From assembly GCF_000835495.1 (NCBI RefSeq), contig NW_015622544.1, positions 5,856,855 to 5,920,854 on the forward strand: a stretch of DNA of 64,000 bases. The letters run 5' to 3'. This DNA comes from Cladophialophora immunda. Lineage: Eukaryota; Ascomycota; Eurotiomycetes; Chaetothyriales; Herpotrichiellaceae. The position numbers and the translations under genes were made by a program. The notes below the pieces were generated by a model. It was not told the origin of the DNA, searched no databases, and worked only from the letters and a program-made list of their open reading frames with translations. Below are positions 33,445-44,073 of this stretch, piece by piece. The stretch's first letter is position 1, and each line of letters opens with the position of its first letter.

Positions 33445-34948
33445 ATGGCTCCTTCCGTTCATGCAACTTCTCATCGGGTCAATAAACGACAAGCACCCGT
33501 CACCACCCACACGAGGGCTCTCAAAACCTCAAAGACCGCCAAACTCCCCCTCGCCCTGAAGTCGAACTTGGAAGAAGCGGTTCTGAAGCCCGTGGTTCAT
33601 ATCAAGAAGAGCGTCAAGCAGGTCCCAAAGCGCAAACGTGATGCGGCGCAGGACGACAGTGAGAGCGAGCCGGGTGGTGCCTATATCACCAACATCACCA
33701 CCAAAAAGGTCTGAGAAACTCGGGATGAGTTATGGAACGGTGCTAATCTCGCTTTAGCCCAGGTTGCAACTGCTAACGCCTCCTTCGAGCAAATGTCAGA
33801 ATGCAAAGGATTCCACTGACATGGATTTCTCCCCAACTATGACCTTTCGGCAACTTTCCCTAGACACCGACAATGCTGAACCAGTTCCGGAGGCGCTTCC
33901 TCCGGTTTTGCAGGATTTCGTGTCCTTGCACGCAGCTTTTCTCAAGGCATTCGCCATTCACATTGTTCATAATGGCCAATCCACACCAGCAGATTTGGGC
34001 AGCCTGATGAACACTGTCACCCGACTTTGGAAAAAACACACCGTGGCCAGGGAAGATATCCAACGGATGTTGGCCATCTACGAGTTGGACGTTTCAACAC
34101 ATTTCAGTGGTCGTCTCCTCAAACACCAAGAAGGTCCCTTTAAACTCACAGTGGCGGGCGCTGATTTCGTCCGCTACAACGTCGAGTATGTCGGCGCGGG
34201 CAGCAAGAGACCTACCAATCCCCGGTGGGATGAATGTAATCTCCAAAAGCTTTACGAAGCCGAAATCGAGGCCTGCTGGATCTCGCAGCGGAGTAACTCT
34301 TCTTGTTGGGTGCATGGCGCAATTCGGAACTTTCCTCGCCTGAACTTCGACGTCGGCATTGAGACCCAAGTACGCAAAGCGAAGGCTGAGACGGCCCGAA
34401 GGGAGATCCTGGGGCTATCGTCTCAAGCACAAAACCGCGCAGGAGCCCAGTTCTCGATGCGGACGAGCAACAGCTCGGAGAACAATGAGGCCAACACACC
34501 GCGAATTGTGAAAGATCGGACGCTGTCCCTCCTAGACCGCGTTAGAGCCAAAGCGCTCGTCAACTCCGCGACACCTCAGAGCGTAGAAGCCACTCTTCGT
34601 CGCTACGCTGTCGGCCGTATTGCCGAAGTGGTGGAGATCCTCCGAATGAAACAACAACGCAAACTGAGCACCAATTTCGTGTCTTCGGTTCATTCGAGCC
34701 CAAGCAATGTTCGAGGCAAGGTGTCATTCAGCATGAGCCAGTTGGTCAATGACATCAAAAGCAGTTTGACCGTCCCAATTGGGGATGCGGAGCTCAGAAT
34801 GTGTATTCGTATACTTGGAGATGAAGTCCCAGGAATGTGGGTGTCGGTCTATACTGTCGGAAGTGTTGAAAGCGTTACTCTCAATGGACCGGGATTGAGT
34901 GGTGTTGAGGTCAAGAAGATTCTTGACGAGAAAGAGGGGACGAGGTGA
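33445..34948 (+). CDS. CDT1: DNA replication licensing factor Cdt1
   Basis: The exons are 33445-33708 and 33758-34948. The 49 bp intron has the unusual donor GTCTGA, a good GCTAATC branch sequence and CTTTAG, is in phase 0, and yields 484 residues. The N-terminus is basic and disordered (SHRVNKRQAPVTT, KKSVKQVPKRKRD), with NLS potential. The middle winged-helix region includes VLQDFVSLHAAFLKAFAIH and REDIQRMLAIYELDVS, matching the geminin-binding-like fold. The C-terminal winged helix with RTLSLLDRVRAKALVNS and MSQLVNDIKSSLTVPIG matches the MCM-binding Cdt1 C-domain. Cdt1 loads Mcm2-7 onto origins with ORC and Cdc6. It is recognisable by layout rather than strong identity. Confidence 0.85.
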
Positions 34949-35839
34949 GGTGTGGCTGAAGCGCATTGTATGGACAATGAAGGATTGCCGGCCGGTGATG
35001 AATGGTGCTCGTTGGGATTACGAGGCTGTCGAAACTTGGGATACACCGGGCTGCCAGCAAACTGCCTCGAGGACTTGTTCAGGGGTAGAGGCGGAGATGT
35101 CAATGGATCAGCCCGCAGATTTACGGTCGGATATCAGGGGATATGCTCGAGTATATTGTCCGCTGTCGAGGAGGGTTTGTGGAACGATGGTTGCAGTGAT
35201 AACAGCACGGCTCCATCGAGCTGCCGTACAGAGTGTTTCCAGCCATGACCAAAAAGAAAGATAATCAAACACGGACATGGTTGTCAAGCCTTGTGTTTCT
35301 TCCTGTGATGGCCGGATACTTGGGGGTATCTGACGGTATCTTCAACCATCCATTTGGCCACGAGCATCGCGGCGAAATAGCGTATGTTGGTGGCACTCTT
35401 CACACGCCCCTGCCATCTCCCATGTGAGAACCTCAAGATCCCTAAGATATACACTTTGCGAGGCGAGGCTTTGGATTCCGGCCACCGGCCGAAGTCGGCA
35501 AATGGTCAAATGGTCAAGTGGTTGTCATCGAAGGGCGCTGGCTGCTGAGATACGTCCGAGCGCTGTGCGAGATCAGTGATCTGATTCGCCCAAGAATTTG
35601 ATAGCCAGTAATCTTTTCCACGACATCATTTTGCATTATATCTACTTGAATACGACTGGAAGCACCTCGGGAAGTGGGATTGATTTGATCTTCCTCGCGT
35701 TATCATTTGGCCCCGGCCTTCGATTGGGGCAACACGATCCCGCTGTGTCTGAGGCAGCAGAGCGAGATTCGACCGACTATATCGCCCAAAGACCACAGAA
35801 ACCTCCAGCGAGAAAGACACAGACAAGAAACAGAAAAGC
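34949..35839. other. Gene-free stretch upstream of the hydroxyacid oxidoreductase
   Basis: This 891 bp stretch contains only short frames without recognisable domains. I see no gene or clear element. Confidence 0.45.
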
Positions 35840-37123
35840 ATGGCTGGCGGAGGCCCAGTCCCGGTCCCCGTCAAGGGCGACGATCCCACCATCCTGTGCA
35901 TGGAAGACATCAAAGCCATCGCCGACGCAAAGCTGCCAGAAGTGGCCAGAGGTACGTCGGTCTAGTTTAGTTAGTCCTATATCTTTTCTCAGTACTCCGT
36001 ATACCTGTCTCGACTCATCATCACCATTACTATCATCGTCAACATCATCTTGCTCTTCGTCACCGTCTAAGCATCTGAGCAATCAAAAGACTTCTACAAC
36101 TCGGGCTCAACCTACCAAACCACCATCGCCGAGAACAGCTCTGCCTTCTCCAAGTACCGCCTGCGCTCGCGCGTCCTCGTCGACGTCTCCAGGCTGACCA
36201 CGACAACCACCTGTTTTGGCCGGACGATCAAATTCCCCCTGTGCGTATCACCAGCCGGGCTCCAGGCCATGGCGCACCCGGACGGGGAAGTGGCGACGTC
36301 ACGAGCGTGCGCGACAGCAGGCGTCAACATGGGCATCTCGAGCTTCTCGAACTACTCGGTCGAGGAGGTCGTCGGGGCGTCCGACGGCGGCGTCAACTTC
36401 GCCATGCAGATGTACACCATGAAGGACCGCGCCCTGCAGGAGCGCATCATCAAGCACGCCGAGGCCGCGGGGTGCAAGGCCATCCTGCTCACGGCCGACT
36501 CGCCCGTGCTGGGCGTGCGGTACAACGAGTGGCGCAACGACTTCCGCACCCCAGCCGGGCTCGGGTTCCCGGTCCTGGAGCTGACGAGCGAGACGATCCG
36601 TCAGAACACCCACGACAGCGGCTTCATGGCCTTCAACGACGATTCGCACAACTGGGCCCGCGAGGTCGCGTGGCTGAGGGAGCGGACCAAGATGCAGATC
36701 TGGATCAAGGGCGTCGTCACCGCTGAGGACACCGAGCTGGCCATCCAGCACGGCTGCGACGGCGTCATCGTCAGCAACCACGGCGGACGGCAGCTGGACG
36801 GCGTCCCCGCGACCATCGATGCGCTGGTCGAATGCGTCGACGCCGCCCGCGGACGGATCCCCATTCACATGGACGGGGGCATCCGCAAGGGGACAGACAT
36901 TTTCATCGCGCTCGCGCTCGGCGCCGCCTGCGTCTGGGTCGGCAGGCCCGCCATCTGGGGCCTCGCGTACGGTGGACAGAGAGGCGTCGAGAAGATGCTC
37001 GAGATGCTGTACGAGGATTTCCGCCGCTGCATGGCCCTCTGTGGGTGCAACAGCGTCGACGAGATTAAGAGGAGTTGTCTGAGCAGGATGGGACTCGACG
37101 GCGTGTTGAGACGCATGGAGTAG
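35840..37123 (+). CDS. FMN-dependent alpha-hydroxyacid dehydrogenase/oxidase
   Basis: The exons are 35840-35951 and 36090-37123. The 138 bp intron (GTACGT...AAAAG) is in phase 1, giving 381 residues. It is a TIM-barrel FMN enzyme of the L-lactate dehydrogenase / glycolate oxidase family without a cytochrome b2 heme domain. Visible active-site parts are the Tyr in DFYNSG near 40, MQMYTMKD (second Tyr), the Lys in IWIKGV, the catalytic His and Arg in SNHGGRQLDG, and the FMN phosphate loop HMDGGIRKGTDIFIALALGA. The usual RREADIRN word is replaced by VRYNEWRND. It oxidises a 2-hydroxyacid to a 2-oxoacid; lactate, glycolate or a larger acid cannot be decided. No PTS1 peroxisomal tail is present (ends LRRME). 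Exon 2 is strongly GC-rich. Confidence 0.92.
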
Positions 37124-38824
37124 AGCACCTTTCAGAGACGAAGGCCGAGTGCCAGCCTTGCTCAACATCAACATTGCGGCACTCAACCCACGATATAGAA
37201 TGGACGGATACACGCGTACTATATAGGCAGGTTAACGACGTCGGTATTCGCTGTCCTACGATTAGATGCTGGAATGGCCATCTGATAGCCCGAGCGCAGA
37301 GCAGTCGAAACCTGCTGTTGCTGGAATTTATACTAAGTACCGAGTAGATGGCACAGCACTTCTCTGGAATATATGAGCATACCCTCCTATCCCTCGGACT
37401 CAAGAGACGTCACAAGACGCAACTGACGTTCATACCGCGCGCTCGACATGTGATTGAAACTTCAGCCTCGTCTGGCGCTCAAGCCCCCTACATACCAGGG
37501 AGACCCATGCTTGATTGCGACAGACCTGAAACACTCAACGCTTCACAACCCAGCACGGCGGAGCCGAGCCTACAGCCGGGAAGATCCATCTCACTGTGCT
37601 CTTGCGAGGAGAGGACTTTCATAGAGAAAAGGGAAGAGAAGACCGCATGTGAAATGCTGGAAATGGTCCTCGAGGGACCTCTTGTTCATTAGGTATTAAA
37701 TTACTAGATTAATTCTTTCGGTTGCCTGTGCCTCTTGGGATTCCAGTCCCTTGACTGGCACCATCTTCTCAATCTCGTCCGGGCATCACCATGTCACTGC
37801 CATTACACGGCATCTCATAACTCGCGGAACAACCTTCCATCAACCCAGTGAATCCCCGTAGCTCTGAGGCCACAATCATGCATATCCGCTGGGGACCATG
37901 CAGCGTCGTGGGGTCTGGACCGTGCGTGAACGTGGCTGGGAGCTTTGTGGAGTCGAGGGGTGCTTTGTGGACATGGATGACCCCGGTGGGTGGCTGGGAT
38001 CGAATATTGTGGCCTTGTCGCAATGGTTGGCTGAACTTCCATGTCCAGGCTCATTGATTACCATCTTGACTTCGCGCTCAAAGGATTTTGTGACAACCTC
38101 GTCTCTGACCAGCTCCTTATCCTCACAGATCATCCAATCCCCGTGTCCAACCACGGCCTAAAGGCGAATGAAAACTCCAGTTCTTCCTCTTTCTTTCCTT
38201 CCCATATCCCGTGCTGAACCAAGCGAATGGCATATCGGTCGTAAGTCTCGATATCTGTATTGTACAAGGGGGTATGCAAAGCGAATGTAATGTATCAATC
38301 CAGACGGTAAACAGTAGCCGCTGGATGACAAACAGGCTGCTGGAAGCCACGCTGCTCAAACTCTCCAGGAATAACGCCAGTGCGAAATCAGAGTATGCTG
38401 GACTCCAGCTGAAACACCAAAACCACCGACCCTGATAGTAGACCGATTCTGTGGCGCAAGAGCCTTCCAGTCCGCCAAACCCAACCAAATCACAATCCAA
38501 AAAAGCCTTGTGCTGGCGATGATGAAATTCCATGCTTGATCCCCTGCCAAGCCAGCCTCATTAAACAGTGTTCGACGCAGAAACGACAGATTCGGCGTGG
38601 TCCTTGGAGAAGAATTCTTGTCCGGGGAAAAGCGTGTTCGTAGTGGCGTCGTATTACAGTAGGGCCGTGTTCTATGTGCAGAAATCAAAAAAAAAATATT
38701 GAGCGCTCATATGCAAGGTTCTTGATCCGTAAGCGTGTTCGACTCGTAACAGAAACGCCAGGCCAAAGATGCTGCAGAGTTCAAATGAGAGGTTGGAGTT
38801 TTCATGCCGAGTGATTTATCCTTG
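37124..38824. other. Gene-free stretch
   Basis: This 1.7 kb stretch lies between the 3' ends of the hydroxyacid gene and AUR1. Frames of up to ~136 codons exist on both strands (for example 38533-38123 minus) but none shows a domain or signal I recognise. A minus-strand patch at 38154-37876 (words VRDEVVTKSFEREVKMV) looks mildly coding-like. No gene is supported. Confidence 0.4.
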
Positions 38825-40195
38825 TCATCTTTCGTAATTCGAGTATGCGTCTGTCCAAAGCTTCGGGCTCTCTTCCGTCGGGCTCAACGAACCGGAGGAA
38901 ATGGAAGACGAAGAGCCGATGGTCCATTCGTCGCTATCGGGGCTGCTGCCGTCGAGCCCAGCAATGCCATAACTATAGTCGTTCTGGACTTCGCCAATCT
39001 CGACGTAATCGTAGTCCCATCGGTATCTCTTATCAGGCTGTAGTCTCGGCAGGAACTTAGCCTTTGCGAAGTAGAATATGACACCCGACATCAAACTTCC
39101 GGCAACCAGATCCACAGCGTAATGATGCGAGAGGTACATGGTTGACCACCACAGCCAAGCCGCGTAGAACGCCCACAGCGGGGTGAACGTAGGAAAGATG
39201 TGGCTCATGAATAGCGCTTCCAGAGTAGCAGTCGCTGCATGAAGCGAGGGGAAGGCGCCAAAAACCATCGGAGAGGCGGTGAATCCTGACGTATACATAT
39301 CGATTCCGAGCAATGCATCGATACGGGCTAAACCCGCAGGTGAACCTTGCATGGAATAGTTGGCCGGGGCTAGACCATACATGTTCTCGTACCATGGGGC
39401 GGAGCACGGAAACAAGACTTGAATGATGACTCCAGCGAGATTCAAGTACCCAAAGCTGAAGCCGAAGACTGGGAGGGTCGTAGGTGGGCCAAAGACGAAA
39501 ATGATCGCGGCAACCACGAAAGGACCGCCAAAGTGACCAAGCCCATAGGGAAACCATGCTAAGAGATCCAAGACCGTATTCTTGTGGGCGGAGAGGATGT
39601 TGCTAAGATTGGCACCATAAAGGATGTTTTCGAGCGCGGGGAGGACTTTGACCCAAATCGGAGGCCGCCAGGCAGACGGGATGAATCTGTGCGTGGAAAA
39701 CCGTACTTAGTAACTTCCTTTGGCAGGCGCATTGGGTCCGGGCTTCTGCGCAAAACAAAGCGAGTCCACCATCAAAACTTACCTGCAGGCGTAGAAGAAA
39801 ATGAGGTATGCGGCTATAGGTGAAAAGGGCCGGAAGAATTGTCGAGTGATAGGGAATATGAACGAGGCGAGGAGGAGTGTAGCGACCGCAGTCTTGACCA
39901 ATGGACCCGGATACTCAATGATGCTCAGCGAAAAAATGCCCACAACCGCCAGAAACAGCCATTGCCCGTCATAAATCGACCATCTATGATTTTGTAGTGA
40001 CCGTAGAGTGTCCGCAGGGGAAACCGAGGTTTTGAGGGAGGCGAGTGAAGAGGCAGGCGACGATCGATTGCGGAGCTTCGATCTGAGCTTGCGCCGCAGC
40101 CGGTGAGGAACGAGAAGTTGTAGCGATTTCCATGGGATCTGGATCTGAATTTGTTTCTTGTCGGCGTCCTTCCAGGACGGTAGAGAAGCCTGCAT
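38825..40195 (-). CDS. AUR1: Inositol phosphorylceramide synthase catalytic subunit
   Basis: The exons are 40195-39783 and 39686-38825. The 96 bp intron splits the Arg codon in FFYACR (GTAAGT...CGCACAG), giving 424 residues. A cytosolic N-terminus is followed by several membrane helices, including YDGQWLFLAVVGIFSLSI and VATLLLASFIFPITRQFF. Conserved words are IWVKVLPALENILYGANLS, GPPTTLPVFGFSFGYLNLAG, CSAPWYENMYGLAP and GFTASPMVFGAFPSLHAA. The catalytic LSHHYAVDLVAG is intact; its two His and Asp form the PAP2-like site. The Golgi enzyme transfers phosphoinositol from PI to ceramide. It is essential in fungi and the target of aureobasidin A. The acidic Ser-rich C-terminus follows KFLPRLQ. In-frame codons upstream of 40195 lack an ATG. 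Confidence 0.95.
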
Positions 40196-42505
40196 TGCAC
40201 CTGTGTCGGGCGCCTGGTGGAAAGCGAAGCCCGGGAAGGGTGTGCAAGGCAAGTCTCGTGCGCGGTACCGGGACCTAGGGATGCGGTGGAAGAGTCTGGA
40301 GGCGACGGCGAGGGATAGAGACCACAGAGACAACGAGGGCAGGAGGTGAGGAAGGTCGAGCAGAGGATCCGAGGAGGCCGGAAGAATGATGACCAGAAGG
40401 GGAAGAACAAGGAAGATATGGAAATCAGTCAAAGAGGTACGAGAGTATGTCAGTGGTTAAGGGCTTAGGTGAGCGCTGAGCAGATGGAGAAGATGTGGAT
40501 GTCTGCGGATCGACCTGGTGCAAAAGGGAAGCAGCCCAGGCGAGCAACGGGCTCGCGGTTCGCTCTTCCACAGAATGCCGTCCCGATACTGCTGGTGCCT
40601 TTTGGTCGCTTGTTTCGCCCAGTCGAGAAGGTCGAGAGCTGGATGGGTGGAAATGGATACGATCAGGCCGGCCCAAGGAAAACACGCTCTATGCCCAAGC
40701 CGTCCTGGCTCGCGAGTCTAAAGTGGCTGAGGCCCTGTCGTTCAACCTCGGGGCCATCGGGGCCTGTCTTTGTGAGAGGCTCTGGCACCAGCTGATGGCT
40801 CTTCGGGGCATGCCCAACTCCACCACACCCGCTCTCGCCGCCCAAAGCACAGAGTTCGCCCCCTTTTTTTTTGCGATCAATGGCTTGTGAGAAAAATTTC
40901 TCTGCTGCATCGTTATTTCCCGACGTCACCATGGGCTGCCAAAATTCACCGACAGCTTGGTTGCAGTGATGCAAACTCACATGTGATGGCGGCGATGACG
41001 ACAAGACTCGATGAGGTCGCTGCAATTCACAATGGTAGAGTAACTCTGGGGTGTCTTGACTTGTATCTACGAGGGGTCGATTATACTCGTACTCGGTTCT
41101 CTTATTCAGACAAGCACCCTCGCACATTGGCCGTTTCCAATTTGCAGACCAAGCTACCAGTAAGATGGCCCCCCGGGAACAAAGTGTGACCGCGAGAACC
41201 CGAACACGAAGCTGGGGGAGGGATTTGTGCATTAAGCATTAAGCATTGAGCACTGGAGGGCCCCCCGGGACGAGCGATGGGCACCCGCGTGATTAATGGC
41301 AATCTCCCATGATCAAAATTCCCTGGAGGTGTCTGGTCATTATCAGACCACAATGCCCAATTGACCTTCGTTGGCTTCCGTCAGACCATCAATATTTTTG
41401 TGTGCTTCTCGTACTCTTCTTTCCCCTGCCTCCTCCATCTCCCCCTTCAATTTCCCTTTCTGCAACCGAAAGAAGTGTCGTCTCCTAAACAACAAAAGAG
41501 CCCCTCTCTGGGTGCTCGGTCTCTCTGGTTTGATCGACACCGATAACCCGTATACCAACCTCTCGCTTTCAGATTGGACCCTCTTCCTTGCGCACGGTGC
41601 ACACATGAGGTACCGGTGCATAAGAAGCAAATGCAGCTTCACAAAGAGCTTGCCTTTCCGGACAAAGCCGAGCCTGCAGCGAGCACGAGGGGAGCAAGGT
41701 CTGAAAATAATGGCCAATCAAGACCTCCTTCTGCGAGGTCATCTTGCATGATCGTATCATTCCTTTGCTCTGCGATAGGCTTATTTGACGCCCACGCTTC
41801 GTTGCTTCGGCTGACGTGCAGACACCTTCAGGATTGCTGACATTGCCATTTGATACCGAATGGGAAAGACCCTCAGTTGCGGAGTAATCAATGTGCGCTT
41901 CGACTCGAGGACGAGTATTGCAGGGTACGGGCACGGGCCTTTAGCAGGTCAATTTCCTTAAAAGAAGGCTGGAAATAGTGGGCAATGCTCCAAGTTCGGA
42001 TAACAGAGCACGAACTATCAAGCATCACACAAGATTTGCTGCGAGGAATGGATTGTTTGGGCAGACACCGCAGTTGGAAAGCTGTTGCTCGTGCCCAGAT
42101 TTCGGAACAGCAAAGACCATCTCGTCTCTTTTGGTTTGCGGCATTTGGGCAAATTGCGTCAGTGAGCATTGTGTCGTAATTGCTCTGTACTGTGGCTCTT
42201 GAGTTCTTGGTTGTCTTTTGATACAATGCGCCCATCTGTCCCTTCCCCGGACCACGTCGTCTTCATTCACATTTGACTTGATTTCGCTTGGCCAATTTCT
42301 GTGTGGCACCCGGTCCAACTCGGTCAATTGTGCACATACCCCATCCCGAAATACATCCGCGTCCCAGCTCTCGTGTCTGGAGGAAACAAAATGGCCTTCC
42401 CACCTTTCATCCGTTGTTCCGTTTCGCATTGGCCATTTCTCGGTACATGCTCTCAGAAGTGAAATGCTCACTTCCCCTCTTCAAGTTGCCATGTCATGAA
42501 ACTTC
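40196..42505. other. Long gene-poor stretch upstream of AUR1
   Basis: This 2.3 kb stretch holds a heptamer tandem at 41229-41249 and a C/T-rich band at 41400-41460. A 98-codon open stretch on the plus strand, 41547-41840, contains DPLPCARCTHEVPVH and has no ATG upstream in frame. A 189-codon minus frame (41232-40663) overlaps equally long plus frames and has no features. No gene is supported. Confidence 0.4.
41229..41249 (+). repeat. Heptamer tandem GCATTAA x3 (last copy GCATTGA)
   Basis: Two perfect GCATTAA units are followed by GCATTGA. It is short and lies in the AUR1 upstream region; no function is implied. Confidence 0.6.
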
Positions 42506-43156
42506 TTACGACTTGCTCTGCGAGGAGCTGGTTCTCGACAGTGGAACCTGCGCAGATGTTGTGCGGGAAAGATTGTTCTGGTTCGAGCTGTGTCGTGAGA
42601 GGGTAGGAACGGACTGCGCAGAGGACGATGAGCGCGAAAACCTGCTCGTCAACAAGTCAGCATTACCTCTTGACGTTTCGCCGTGCCGCTGTCTGGGCAT
42701 ACATAGCGCCCGTGAACAGTATTGAAGAGAAAGTCGCACTTACGGGTTTCTCTTCTCCGCTCCAGGTGTCGCAGCGGGCGTCTTACTTGCCTGTCCCCAT
42801 CCCATGATCGGAGACTGATATCCTGGCCAATTGGAGTTATTCCATATTTTCGTTATTACACTGCGTTGAACCTCCAAGTCAGTCCATTTCTTCTCTGAGC
42901 CTGCGAGGGTAATCTCTCAAGCGCATTTGCTCGTGTCCTACCTTTGCGCCGCATCCTCCTGTTGTTCCCGTGTCACTTCTTTCACCCCGACTTTCATCCC
43001 ATCACGACTGAATGAAACGTTCTTCCTCTCGAGTTTCTGCCGCGTCTTGTGCCCGACATCGTGTGCGATCGTATAGGCCACGAATCCAACGGCCGCGACA
43101 ACGGCAACTAGGATGATCAGGACGAAGAGAGCGATGAGGTCGCCGAATTTTGCCAT
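42506..43156 (-). CDS. Small single-pass membrane protein of unknown function
   Basis: The three exons are 43156-42942, 42860-42744 and 42641-42506, with introns of 81 and 102 bp (GTAGGA...ACGCAG, GTAAGT...GAGCAG), and they encode 155 residues. The N-terminus MAKFGDLIALFVLIILVAVVAAVGF continues to ~31 as one membrane anchor. It is followed by a basic segment (HKTRQKLERKNVSFSRDG) and VGVKEVTREQQEDAAQ. Exon 2 holds IWNNSNWPGYQSPIMGWGQ. Exon 3 is almost all Ser, Arg, Gln, Asn and Thr (SRHSSNQNNLSRTTSAQ) and may be phosphorylated. If intron 2 is retained, the stop codon inside its donor ends the protein at residue 111. Frame continuity at both junctions supports the model. I do not recognise the family. 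Confidence 0.7.
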
Positions 43157-44073
43157 CTTGAACAGGAGGAGACAAACGGGGTTCAGCAAAGTCGCTCAAG
43201 AGCCTTGGTTTGGACTGCGATGCACTGTTTGATATGGGTTCCCTGGTTTGGGCACCTCGAGCCGTGATTAATAGATTCGGTAGGACTTGAGGGGGAAAAC
43301 TCGTGTGAAACGTGGTGGGAAGGTGTTGGCTGATGTGCTACACAGAGACTTCACACCACAATCCTTCGTGCGTTCTGGCCCCTGGGCTTTAATACCATCT
43401 CCTTTTGTCGATCACCAGAATCTGAACCCTCCTTATGCACCTGATGGGGGCGAATTTGCTTGTAGTCGTCCTTGGCAAGGCGGGCGAGAGGCGGTTGCGC
43501 CACAGCTGAATTGTGGCTCTTGTGGCTTCGATCGATAATCTCTGCTCGATTGGAGAGACGTGGCCCCAGGACGCTACGTTAGCCCAGACAAGCCACGCGC
43601 ACATGGCATGTGATAATCCCCCTGGAACAGAAAGGGTCTTGTATCGGAGTACCTGAGGACAGGGGAGGCTAGCAGTAGGAATCCGACTCGTATTTTGTGT
43701 TTATGCCACTCACAGCAATTATCAAAGGGATCTTATACTGTGAGCAAGTCAAGTGTCAGACCGGGGGCACCTATAGGGACTTTTGCGAGGAGGATGGGAG
43801 CAATTCAGCCAGAACACAACGCCGCAGGATTTCACCCATCCCACCCGTCTTATGGTTCTGACAAAAATACCACTCTATGTGCATTCTACAATGGGTCTAT
43901 ATACAATGGGGTATCTGACCCATGCAAGGATTCTTGCCACCTGTGCCACTTAAAAGACATACACAATTGCGCGATTTGGCATAGGTATCAAATCCGAAAC
44001 GACAGCGCCCTCGCTATGCAACCAAAAGATCCCCTCTCCATTTGTTGTACAGGTTCCACTCCCCTCGTTGGTT
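43157..44073. other. Gene-free stretch
   Basis: This 917 bp stretch holds the promoter of the small membrane protein gene and the 3' flank of LRO1. No gene is supported, although a 133-codon frame at 43695-44096 runs into antisense LRO1 sequence. Confidence 0.45.

Noticed and set aside
36299..37213. 304-codon minus-strand frame opposite the hydroxyacid oxidoreductase
   Set aside because: It arises from the high GC of the real gene on the other strand and shows no family motif.
37348..38688. Several 90-136 codon frames on both strands between the hydroxyacid gene and AUR1
   Set aside because: Mutually overlapping, no domain; one mildly coding-like patch was noted but not called.
40663..41232. 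189-codon minus-strand frame upstream of AUR1
   Set aside because: It overlaps long frames on the other strand, has low-information composition and no motif.
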